Shown here one piece after another: positions 1-5,520 of a stretch of 5,520 bases of DNA (the stretch's first letter is position 1; each line of letters begins with the position of its first letter). The position numbers and the translations under genes were made by a program. This DNA is from an uncultured Lachnospiraceae bacterium (GTDB taxonomy: Bacteria; Bacillota_A; Clostridia; Lachnospirales; Lachnospiraceae): NCBI GenBank assembly GCA_947175285.1, contig CAMWMM010000359.1, positions 1 to 5,520 of the forward strand, written 5' to 3'. The notes beneath the pieces are model-generated. The model was not told where the DNA came from. It did not search any database and saw nothing but the letters and a program-made list of their open reading frames with translations.

Positions 1-945
1 CAGCTCTTTGGGAATATAAGGTGTTCCCGCATAGAATTGTTTGACAAAATCCAATAGAATCTGCGCTCTGTCATATCCCGCCACACGCATCATATAAAAA
101 TGTTCCCGGCCTATCAGCTTTCCGTCCCGTATAAAAAAGACCTGTACGACTGCATCGCTTTCATCTTTCGCAAGCGCGATAATATCTTTGTCCTCTCCGT
201 CGCTGTCTGTTATTTTCTGCTTCTGTGCCACACTTTTGACGCTGTTATATAAATCCCGGTAACGAACGGCTTCCTCAAACGCAAGCTGTTCAGACGCTTC
301 CTGCATCTTTTCTTCAAGCTCCTTTAAAATCGGTTTATAATTCCCATTCAAAAAATCCAGAGCCTGCTCTACACGTTCCCTGTAGTCCTCTTTGCTTATA
401 TACTCCTGGCAAGGGGCAAGACATTGTTTAATATGATAATTTAAACAGGGACGTTCCAGTCCGATATCTCTCGGCAGTTTCCGGTTACATGTCCTTAACT
501 GATATAACTTATTCATTAAATCAATGGTGTCTTTTACCGCTGCGGCACTCGTATAGGGTCCGAAATATTTGGAGCGGTCTTTCTTAATTTCTCTTGAAAA
601 TAAAATGCGCGGATATTCTTCTCCCAACGTTACTTTAATATAAGGATAAGTTTTATCATCCTTTAACATGGTATTATATTTCGGTGAATGTTCCTTTATC
701 AGATTGTTTTCAAGAATAAGGGCTTCCAATTCCGAATCCGTCACAATATATTCAAAACGGGCAATCTGCTCCACCATCCTGTCAATCTGCGGACCGCGTC
801 CTACGATTTTACGGAAATAAGAGCGCACTCTATTATGCAGATTGACCGCCTTACCAACATAGATAATCGTGTCATTTGCATCGTGCATAATATAAACTCC
901 CGGGTTATTCGGGAGTTTTTTTAATTCTTCCGCTATATCAAACAT
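1..945 (-). CDS. uvrC: UvrABC excision nuclease subunit C, N-terminal 315 residues (runs off the left edge)
   Basis: UvrC makes the incisions on both sides of a bulky DNA lesion once UvrA and UvrB have located it. I translated this part by hand: 315 residues are present of a protein that usually has about 600. The GIY-YIG nuclease domain covers residues about 13-95, with GVY at 16-18, YVGKA at 29-33, and Tyr29, Lys32, Arg39 and Glu79 where the family has its catalytic residues. Cys153, Cys167, Cys175 and Cys179 match the four-cysteine cluster that in the family binds iron-sulfur; the last two lie in CLAPC. The UvrB-contacting UVR helix pair lies at about 205-239. The C-terminal RNase H-like nuclease and helix-hairpin-helix domains are outside the window. 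The ATG at 945 is chosen because it gives the normal family start ([10 protein letters not shown]) and has a well-placed ribosome site; an in-frame ATG at 960 is a weaker alternative. It overlaps the ftsH stop by 8 bases, suggesting co-transcription and coupled translation. Confidence 0.97.
   Translation of the reverse strand, partial: MFDIAEELKKLPNNPGVYIMHDANDTIIYVGKAVNLHNRVRSYFRKIVGRGPQIDRMVEQIARFEYIVTDSELEALILENNLIKEHSPKYNTMLKDDKTYPYIKVTLGEEYPRILFSREIKKDRSKYFGPYTSAAAVKDTIDLMNKLYQLRTCNRKLPRDIGLERPCLNYHIKQCLAPCQEYISKEDYRERVEQALDFLNGNYKPILKELEEKMQEASEQLAFEEAVRYRDLYNSVKSVAQKQKITDSDGEDKDIIALAKDESDAVVQVFFIRDGKLIGREHFYMMRVAGYDRAQILLDFVKQFYAGTPYIPKEL
894..922. other. Perfect 9-bp hairpin with T-run at the 5' end of uvrC
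   Basis: AAACTCCCG (894-902) pairs perfectly with CGGGAGTTT (910-918) across a 7-base loop. On the plus strand seven Ts run from 916 to 922 (three in the stem, four beyond it), so it looks like a factor-independent terminator for antisense transcription entering ftsH. On the minus strand the same stem lies at uvrC codons about 10-18 and is followed by only a broken U-run (TTTATATT), so there it could be a partial attenuator or an RNA 3'-end barrier. The sequence also encodes the conserved LPNNPGVY segment of UvrC, so the structure may be a by-product of coding. Confidence 0.45.
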
Positions 946-3205
946 TGCTGTCTCCACCATCTGTTTCCTGCTTATCCGTCGGTGCTTCTTCTGTTTCAGG
1001 CTGTGCCGTTTTCTCCTCCTGCTGCGGTGCAGTCTGTGACGTCTGCCCCGTATAGTGTGCAAACGCCTGTGAAAATAAGCCGACATTCGGAGTGTTTTGC
1101 GTGGCTTCTCTCTGCGGCGGAATTTCCGGCTGCTGCTGATTTAGCGGCTGTGCGGGTATTTCCTGCTGCTGTTGATTAACTGCCTGTCCGCCTGCCTGCG
1201 TCTCTTCCGGCTGTTGCTCTTTCTGAATCACAGTTTCCTCTTTATTCTTTTCCTCTTCCTCAGGTTCAGGAATTCCTTTTTCTTTCCGGTAAATCTTCAT
1301 AAATTCCTTACCGGTAATAGTTTCTTTTTCTATCAGATATGCCGCCAGCTTATCCATGATTTCACGATTGGCTTTTAAAAGTTTTTTCGCCTGTTTGTAA
1401 CTGTCATGCAGAAGCTTCATAACTTCCGTATCAATATCCGCTGCCGTCACATCTGAGCAGGTAAGGGATGCACTGCCATCCAGATATTGGCTTTCCACTG
1501 TGGCAAGTCCCATCAACCCGAATTTTTTACTCATACCGAATCTGGTAATCATGTTACGGGCAATGCTGGTAGCCTGCTCAATATCGTTTGCCGCACCTGT
1601 CGTTACGGTATCAAATACAATTTCCTCCGCCGCACGTCCGCCTAAAAGACCGACTAATCTGTCCCGCAGCTCTGCTTCCGTATCTAAGAATTTTTCCTCC
1701 TCCGGAACGTGCATAACATATCCCAGCGCACCCATTGTTCTCGGCACAATCGTAATTTTCTGCACCGGCTCCGAATTTTTCTGCAAAGCGCTGACAAGTG
1801 CATGACCGACTTCATGATAGGAAACAATTTTACGCTCTTCCTTGCTCATAATCCGGTCTTTCTTTTCTTTTCCGACAAGCACCTGTTCTACCGCATCGAA
1901 CAAATCTTTCTGGCTGACAAATTCCCTGCCCATTTTAACGGCATTAATCGCCGCCTCATTAATCATATTGGCAAGGTCGGAACCAACCGCGCCGGAAGTT
2001 GCAAGCGCAATTTCATCCAAATCGACTGATTCATCCATTAAAACATCTTTTGCATGAACCTTTAAAATTTCCACACGTCCTTTTAAATCCGGCTTGTCCA
2101 CAATAATTCTTCTGTCAAAACGTCCCGGACGAAGCAGAGCCTTATCCAATATTTCAGGCCGGTTTGTTGCGGCAAGAATGATAATTCCTTTTTTACCGTC
2201 AAAACCATCCATCTCTGAAAGTAACTGGTTCAAAGTCTGCTCACGCTCTTCGTTGCCGCCGCCGTATTTGGAATCACGGCTTCTGCCGATAGCGTCAATT
2301 TCATCAATAAATACAATACAGGGCGCATTTTTCTCCGCTTCTTTAAACAAATCGCGGACACGGGATGCACCGACACCCACATACAATTCGATAAAATCTG
2401 AACCGGACAGTGAAAAGAACGGTACATGCGCTTCTCCTGCCACCGCTTTTGCAAGCAGCGTTTTACCTGTACCGGGCGGTCCTACTAAAAGAGCGCCTTT
2501 CGGCAGTCTCGCACCTATTTTGGAATACTTTCCGGGATTATGCAGAAAATCCACCACTTCTACAAGAGATTCTTTTGCTTCATCCTCTCCCGCAACATCC
2601 TGAAAGGTAATGCCTGTCTCTTTTTGTACATATACTTTAGCGTTACTTTTGCCGACGCCCATCGGACCGCCTTTTCCCATTTTACGGAATAAAAGACTTA
2701 AAAGTCCCCACATGAGCAGAATCGGTAAAATATAATACAACAGCACCGTAATAATCAGGCTGGAGCTGTCCGCCACCTGTTTTTTGATTTCTATATCATG
2801 CTCAAGCAGTCTTGCCGTAAGCGTGTCGTCATCTTCCATCTTTCCCGTGTAATACGTTGTATTGCTGCCGTAAGAATACAGGAAAGGATTCATACGATTC
2901 GCCTGTTTGGGATATATGGTAATACGGTCAGACTCTACCAGAACGCTCGCGATTTCCCCTTCTTCTATCTTGTTGATAAATTCGTTATAACTGATTTCTT
3001 CATTTGTCGAACCGGTTAAAAACTTCATAAACATGCTGATGCTGAGCAGAGTAATCAATGCTGCGACAACCAGAATAATCAGACTTTGCTTCTTAGGGTC
3101 GTTTCCATTGCTTCCCGGTCCGCCGCCCTGATTCTCCGGTCCTCTGTTCGGATTATTATTTCCGTTATTGTAATTACCGTCATATTGGTTTAGATTATTG
3201 TCCAT
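938..3205 (-). CDS. ftsH: ATP-dependent zinc metalloprotease FtsH, with long disordered N- and C-terminal extensions
   Basis: FtsH is a membrane-anchored hexamer that unfolds misassembled membrane proteins and selected regulators with ATP and degrades them on its cytoplasmic side. In order: a cytoplasmic Asn/Gly-rich leader (1-40); membrane segment 1 (about 41-63); an extracytoplasmic domain (about 64-148); membrane segment 2 (about 149-173); the AAA+ domain with Walker A GPPGTGKT (242-249), pore loop YVG (275-277), Walker B IVFIDE (297-302) and second region of homology ending in RPGRFDR (359-365); and the M41 peptidase with HEVGH (464-468) and Asp541 as likely third zinc ligand. A Gln/Pro/Glu-rich tail follows from about 645 to 755. 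All catalytic residues are present. The length of 755 exceeds the usual 610-660 because of both extensions. The start at 3205 has GAGGA 10 bases upstream and a fitting promoter. It leads an operon with uvrC and is divergent from pyrG. Confidence 0.98.
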   Translation of the reverse strand: MDNNLNQYDGNYNNGNNNPNRGPENQGGGPGSNGNDPKKQSLIILVVAALITLLSISMFMKFLTGSTNEEISYNEFINKIEEGEIASVLVESDRITIYPKQANRMNPFLYSYGSNTTYYTGKMEDDDTLTARLLEHDIEIKKQVADSSSLIITVLLYYILPILLMWGLLSLLFRKMGKGGPMGVGKSNAKVYVQKETGITFQDVAGEDEAKESLVEVVDFLHNPGKYSKIGARLPKGALLVGPPGTGKTLLAKAVAGEAHVPFFSLSGSDFIELYVGVGASRVRDLFKEAEKNAPCIVFIDEIDAIGRSRDSKYGGGNEEREQTLNQLLSEMDGFDGKKGIIILAATNRPEILDKALLRPGRFDRRIIVDKPDLKGRVEILKVHAKDVLMDESVDLDEIALATSGAVGSDLANMINEAAINAVKMGREFVSQKDLFDAVEQVLVGKEKKDRIMSKEERKIVSYHEVGHALVSALQKNSEPVQKITIVPRTMGALGYVMHVPEEEKFLDTEAELRDRLVGLLGGRAAEEIVFDTVTTGAANDIEQATSIARNMITRFGMSKKFGLMGLATVESQYLDGSASLTCSDVTAADIDTEVMKLLHDSYKQAKKLLKANREIMDKLAAYLIEKETITGKEFMKIYRKEKGIPEPEEEEKNKEETVIQKEQQPEETQAGGQAVNQQQQEIPAQPLNQQQPEIPPQREATQNTPNVGLFSQAFAHYTGQTSQTAPQQEEKTAQPETEEAPTDKQETDGGDSNV
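952..958 (-). promoter_or_regulatory. uvrC ribosome binding site inside the ftsH coding end
   Basis: On the minus strand GGTGGAG lies 6 bases before the ATG at 945. It sits inside the last codons of ftsH and decides for the 945 start: the alternative ATG at 960 would itself contain this site downstream of it. A ribosome ending ftsH stops directly on the uvrC start (ATGTTTGA), a classical arrangement for translational coupling. Confidence 0.75.
1112..1177 (-). repeat. Two-copy 36-base direct repeat in the ftsH tail
   Basis: The stretches 1112-1141 and 1148-1177 are offset by exactly 36 bases and agree at 24 of 30 positions by my count. They encode [10 protein letters not shown] (residues 677-686) and [10 protein letters not shown] (689-698) of FtsH. 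The in-frame period of 12 codons suggests a coding minisatellite that duplicated once and then drifted. Confidence 0.75.
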
Positions 3206-3208
3206 TGA

Positions 3209-3221
3209 TGAGGAATCCTCA
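3209..3221 (-). promoter_or_regulatory. ftsH ribosome binding site within a perfect inverted repeat
   Basis: The plus strand reads TGAGGA-A-TCCTCA, a perfect palindrome around one base. On the ftsH message the Shine-Dalgarno core GAGGA (3216-3220) forms one arm, and UCCUC forms the other. A hairpin with a 5-bp stem and 3-base loop could hide the ribosome site. The spacing of GAGGA to the ATG is 10 bases, slightly long, and would shorten if the region folds. Confidence 0.55.
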
Positions 3222-3250
3222 CTTTCTATAACTTATATAATACCTATTAT

Positions 3251-3279
3251 ATTATATGGAACCCATTTCTATAAATCAA
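3251..3279 (-). promoter_or_regulatory. Sigma-A type promoter for ftsH-uvrC
   Basis: Read on the minus strand, a -35 element TTGATT (3274-3279) and a perfect -10 element TATAAT (3251-3256) are separated by the ideal 17 bases (3257-3273). Transcription should start near 3244, giving a leader of about 39 bases before the ftsH ATG at 3205. No heat-shock operator of the CIRCE (HrcA) or CtsR type was seen next to it. Confidence 0.8.
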
Positions 3280-3349
3280 TAAGATAATTATGAATTTGTG
3301 GACACAAGTATTAAAGATTTCTAAAGTTTTTTCACAAAATTTACTTTTT

Positions 3350-3370
3350 CAGTAGATTTTTTCTACACTG
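3350..3370. promoter_or_regulatory. Inverted repeat overlapping the pyrG -35 region
   Basis: CAGTAGA (3350-3356) and TCTACACTG (3362-3370) are inverted copies around a run of five Ts, with a perfect GTAGA/TCTAC core; the outer CAG/CTG bases also match if two bases bulge out. It covers the presumed -35 element and lies just upstream of the -10, where a repressor would sit. No regulator is assigned. Confidence 0.35.
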
Positions 3371-3382
3371 CCATTGTATAAT
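3353..3382 (+). promoter_or_regulatory. Likely pyrG promoter with perfect -10 and weak -35
   Basis: TATAAT at 3377-3382 is a perfect -10 element, about 40 bases before the pyrG ATG. The best -35 I find is TAGATT (3353-3358) at 18 bases, with only three of six consensus bases, so activation or a role for upstream A+T-rich DNA is possible. The start would lie near 3389, giving a leader of about 34 bases. That is too short for the CTP-sensing attenuator hairpin known before pyrG in Bacillus, and none is seen. Confidence 0.6.
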
Positions 3383-3412
3383 AGGGTGAAAATACCATCT
3401 ATATGATAAGAA

Positions 3413-3418
3413 AGAGGA
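3413..3418 (+). promoter_or_regulatory. pyrG ribosome binding site
   Basis: AGAGGA lies 4 bases before the ATG at 3423, somewhat close but the only purine-rich site there. It supports the 3423 start, which also gives the canonical CTP synthase N-terminus. Confidence 0.7.
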
Positions 3419-3422
3419 AGAC

Positions 3423-5036
3423 ATGGCAGTTAAGTACGTATTTGTAACAGGCGGCGTTGTTTCCGGACTTGGCAAGGGAATTACGGCCGCATCTTTAGGA
3501 CGATTATTAAAAGCGCGTGGTTATAAAGTAACCATGCAGAAATTTGACCCCTATATAAATATTGACCCGGGTACGATGAATCCTATTCAGCATGGAGAAG
3601 TTTTTGTTACGGAAGACGGTACGGAAACGGATTTGGACTTAGGGCATTATGAAAGATTTATCGACGAAAATCTGGATAAAAATTCTAATGTAACAACAGG
3701 TAAAGTATACTGGTCCGTTCTTCAGAAGGAACGCCGCGGAGATTACGGCGGTGGTACGGTACAGGTAATCCCTCATATTACAAATGAGATTAAAAGCCGT
3801 TTTTACCGGAATTTTACGGATGAGGAAACCAGAATTGCCATTATTGAGGTCGGCGGTACGGTAGGTGATATCGAAAGTCAGCCTTTTTTAGAGTCCATCC
3901 GCCAGTTCCAGCATGAAGTAGGACGCGAAAACGCTATATTAATTCATGTTACGCTGATTCCTTATCTGCGGGCTTCTCAGGAAATGAAAACGAAGCCGAC
4001 GCAGGCAAGTGTAAAAGAATTACAGGGAATGGGTATCCGTCCTGACATCATTGTATGCCGCAGCGAATATCCATTGGAGCCGGGATTAAAAGATAAAATT
4101 GCGCTTTTTTGTAATGTGCCGAGCAACCATGTCCTTCAAAATCTGGATGTGGAATATTTATACGAAGCGCCTTTGGCAATGGAAAAAGAACATCTTGCCC
4201 AAGTCGCATGCGAATGTCTGAATCTGGACTGTCCGGAGCCTGATCTTGCCGACTGGAAATCTATGGTAGAATCTTTAAGAACGCCTACGGATGAAATTAC
4301 GATTGCCCTTGTCGGAAAATATACGCAGCTTCATGACGCTTATATCAGTGTGGTGGAAGCATTAAAGCATGGCGGGATTTCAAACCGCTGCGTTGTCAAT
4401 ATCAAATGGATAGATTCCGAAACGGTAACGGCAGATAATATTTCAGATATGTTAAAAGACGTCAACGGCATTCTTGTTCCCGGCGGATTTGGTGACAGAG
4501 GTATTGAAGGAATGATTCATTCCATCCGTTATGCCAGAGAGCATCATATCCCTTATCTGGGATTGTGCCTTGGTATGCAGTTATCCATCGTGGAATATGC
4601 AAGAAATGTTATTGGTTATAACGATGCGCACAGCATTGAACTGAACCCCTCTACCACGCACCCGGTTATTGCACTGATGCCTGACCAGAACGATGTGGAG
4701 GATATCGGCGGCACGTTACGCCTTGGTTCCTATCCTTGTGTTCTGGACAAGACTTCCAGAGCGTATCAGTTGTATGGAGAAGAGACCATTCATGAAAGAC
4801 ACAGACACCGTTATGAAGTCAACAATGATTACCGCGCTGTTTTAACAGAACACGGTATGAAATTGTCAGGGCTTTCACCTGACGGTCGTATTGTGGAAAT
4901 GTGCGAACTTCCTGAGCATCCTTTCTTTGTAGCAACGCAGGCGCATCCGGAATTAAAATCCCGGCCAAACAGACCGCATCCGTTATTCCGCGGGTTTGTT
5001 GCCGCTTCACTTGAATATAAGAAAAATAAGAACTAA
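3423..5036 (+). CDS. pyrG: CTP synthase (glutamine-hydrolysing)
   Basis: This cytoplasmic enzyme makes CTP from UTP, ATP and glutamine, the last step of pyrimidine nucleotide synthesis. The N-terminal synthase domain (about 1-267) starts [11 protein letters not shown] and carries the ATP loop [11 protein letters not shown] (10-20, with Lys18), Lys40, and the magnesium ligands Asp72 and Glu142 in LDLGHYERF and [13 protein letters not shown] linker leads to the class I glutamine amidotransferase domain (about 290-537), with the oxyanion-hole stretch PGGFGDRG (353-360), nucleophile Cys382 in GLCLGMQ, and His508 and Glu510 in HPE. Its 537 residues match the usual 530-550, and it looks fully intact. 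It ends in a double stop TAATAA (5034-5039) followed by a strong terminator. It is transcribed alone, divergently from ftsH; the rpoE gene that often precedes pyrG in other Bacillota is absent. Confidence 0.99.
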   Translation: MAVKYVFVTGGVVSGLGKGITAASLGRLLKARGYKVTMQKFDPYINIDPGTMNPIQHGEVFVTEDGTETDLDLGHYERFIDENLDKNSNVTTGKVYWSVLQKERRGDYGGGTVQVIPHITNEIKSRFYRNFTDEETRIAIIEVGGTVGDIESQPFLESIRQFQHEVGRENAILIHVTLIPYLRASQEMKTKPTQASVKELQGMGIRPDIIVCRSEYPLEPGLKDKIALFCNVPSNHVLQNLDVEYLYEAPLAMEKEHLAQVACECLNLDCPEPDLADWKSMVESLRTPTDEITIALVGKYTQLHDAYISVVEALKHGGISNRCVVNIKWIDSETVTADNISDMLKDVNGILVPGGFGDRGIEGMIHSIRYAREHHIPYLGLCLGMQLSIVEYARNVIGYNDAHSIELNPSTTHPVIALMPDQNDVEDIGGTLRLGSYPCVLDKTSRAYQLYGEETIHERHRHRYEVNNDYRAVLTEHGMKLSGLSPDGRIVEMCELPEHPFFVATQAHPELKSRPNRPHPLFRGFVAASLEYKKNKN

Positions 5037-5054
5037 TAAAATTGATGATAATAA

Positions 5055-5096
5055 AAACAGCCGAAACTTATTTGAAAATTTCGGCTGTTTCTTTTT
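5055..5096. terminator. Bidirectional intrinsic terminator between pyrG and the convergent gene
   Basis: AAACAGCCGAAA (5055-5066) and TTTCGGCTGTTT (5079-5090) form a perfect 12-bp stem with a 12-base loop. On the plus strand it is followed by CTTTTT (5091-5096), terminating pyrG. On the minus strand the stem is followed by TT and then ATTATC, and, with the three Us at the stem base, gives a U-run suited to end the convergent gene, whose stop codon lies only 4 bases before the stem. Confidence 0.9.
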
Positions 5097-5520
5097 AACC
5101 CTTAAGCTTCTTATCTACATTCACACCTTTTAGGTCTTCCTCAAGAATCTTCATACGCTGTAACATTGCCCTGATTTGCGCCTGTGCCTCTGCAGTATTG
5201 GTAAATGGTGTTATTGTATTCTCCTGCACCTCACCTAACAAATCAGCCTGTTTTCTTGCGTTTCTACGCTGCTCGTTTTTTATTTCTTCTGCCTCTTTGC
5301 TTTCTTCCTGCTCGATTTCCAGCTGTGCTTGCTGTACTTCTTTTTCTAAACGCTGCTTTTCGAGTTTTTCTTCCTGTTCTTCCTTCTCTTTCTCTTTTTC
5401 CTTGGCGTCTTCTATCTTTTCCTCAAGCTTCTCATCAATGTGATCCTGCGCCTCGCCTATCAGCATACCGATGATTTCCTTACCGGCATCTTTCATAATC
5501 TCTTCTGCTTCTTCCTGTGC
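5095..5520 (-). CDS. Unidentified Glu/Lys-rich coiled-coil protein, C-terminal 141 residues (runs off the right edge)
   Basis: I do not recognise this protein. The reading frame is open to the window edge. The first in-frame ATG (5496) has no convincing ribosome site before it, and the acidic residues upstream (AQEEAEEI) look like continued coding, so the gene very probably starts outside. Counting from the edge, residues about 23-95 are an almost unbroken run of Glu, Lys, Gln and Arg with leucine spacing, predicted as a long coiled coil or single charged helix. A short break follows (about 100-108, ENTITPFTN), then a second amphipathic helix (about 109-131) and a basic end. There are no Cys or Trp residues, membrane segments or enzyme motifs in this part. 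It converges on pyrG and shares its terminator. A structural, scaffold or surface-related role is possible but unsupported. Confidence 0.8.
   Translation of the reverse strand, partial: AQEEAEEIMKDAGKEIIGMLIGEAQDHIDEKLEEKIEDAKEKEKEKEEQEEKLEKQRLEKEVQQAQLEIEQEESKEAEEIKNEQRRNARKQADLLGEVQENTITPFTNTAEAQAQIRAMLQRMKILEEDLKGVNVDKKLKG

Noticed and set aside
688..924. A 78-codon plus-strand open frame opposite uvrC
   Set aside because: It runs antisense to the conserved GIY-YIG domain of uvrC and has no support of its own.
946..960. Earlier uvrC start at 960
   Set aside because: It is in frame but would add five non-conserved residues, and it lies upstream of the good ribosome site that fits the 945 start.
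982..2603. Several plus-strand open frames of 65-169 codons opposite ftsH
   Set aside because: They are shadows of the ftsH coding strand: no ribosome sites, no recognisable domains, and ftsH is intact and conserved throughout.
3383..3422. CTP-dependent stuttering start and attenuator before pyrG, as in Bacillus
   Set aside because: A GGG run is present at 3384-3386, but it lies only 1-4 bases after the -10, too close to be the transcription start, it is followed by T rather than C, and the leader has no room for a terminator hairpin.
3206..3422. CIRCE or CtsR heat-shock operator before ftsH
   Set aside because: I looked for TTAGCACTC/GAGTGCTAA and for tandem GGTCAAA-type heptads and found neither.
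3206..3422. Small gene or structured RNA in the divergent intergenic region
   Set aside because: The region is strongly A+T-rich with stops in all frames and no extended pairing beyond the short repeats listed; promoters explain it.
5198..5474. Ser/Phe/Cys-rich plus-strand open frames opposite the coiled-coil gene
   Set aside because: The composition is exactly what the complement of Glu/Lys codons gives, and the frame would be read towards the gene's own start; no ribosome site was seen.

Overview
The window reads as ordinary core chromosome of a low-to-moderate GC Gram-positive bacterium, most likely a clostridium of the Lachnospiraceae type. This is inferred from three things: the bacillota-like protein sequences, the divergent pyrG / ftsH-uvrC arrangement, and an FtsH with an Asn/Gly-rich front and a Gln/Pro/Glu-rich tail. 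No phage, transposon, CRISPR, toxin-antitoxin or defence genes are visible, and no tRNA or rRNA was recognised. I do not see a new biological system here.

Layout. From 1 to 945 (minus strand) lies the N-terminal half of uvrC, the nucleotide excision repair nuclease, cut by the window edge. It overlaps by 8 bases the end of ftsH (938-3205, minus), the membrane-bound AAA+ zinc protease, so the two probably form one operon in the order ftsH-uvrC. A 217-base A+T-rich divergent intergenic region (3206-3422) carries a very good sigma-A type promoter for ftsH, a -10 element for pyrG and several short inverted repeats. pyrG (CTP synthase, 3423-5036, plus) follows as an apparently single-gene unit. 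A strong 12-bp stem terminator (5055-5096) with a U-tract in both directions separates it from a convergent, highly charged coiled-coil protein gene (5095 to the right edge, minus) that I cannot name.

Function. The genes serve separate housekeeping jobs: DNA repair (UvrC), membrane protein quality control (FtsH) and pyrimidine nucleotide synthesis (PyrG). Nothing suggests they act in one pathway. The points most worth a second look are the unusually long FtsH (755 residues) with disordered extensions at both ends and an internal 36-base repeat, structured RNA elements at the ftsH and uvrC translation starts, an operator-like inverted repeat at the pyrG promoter, and the unidentified coiled-coil gene.
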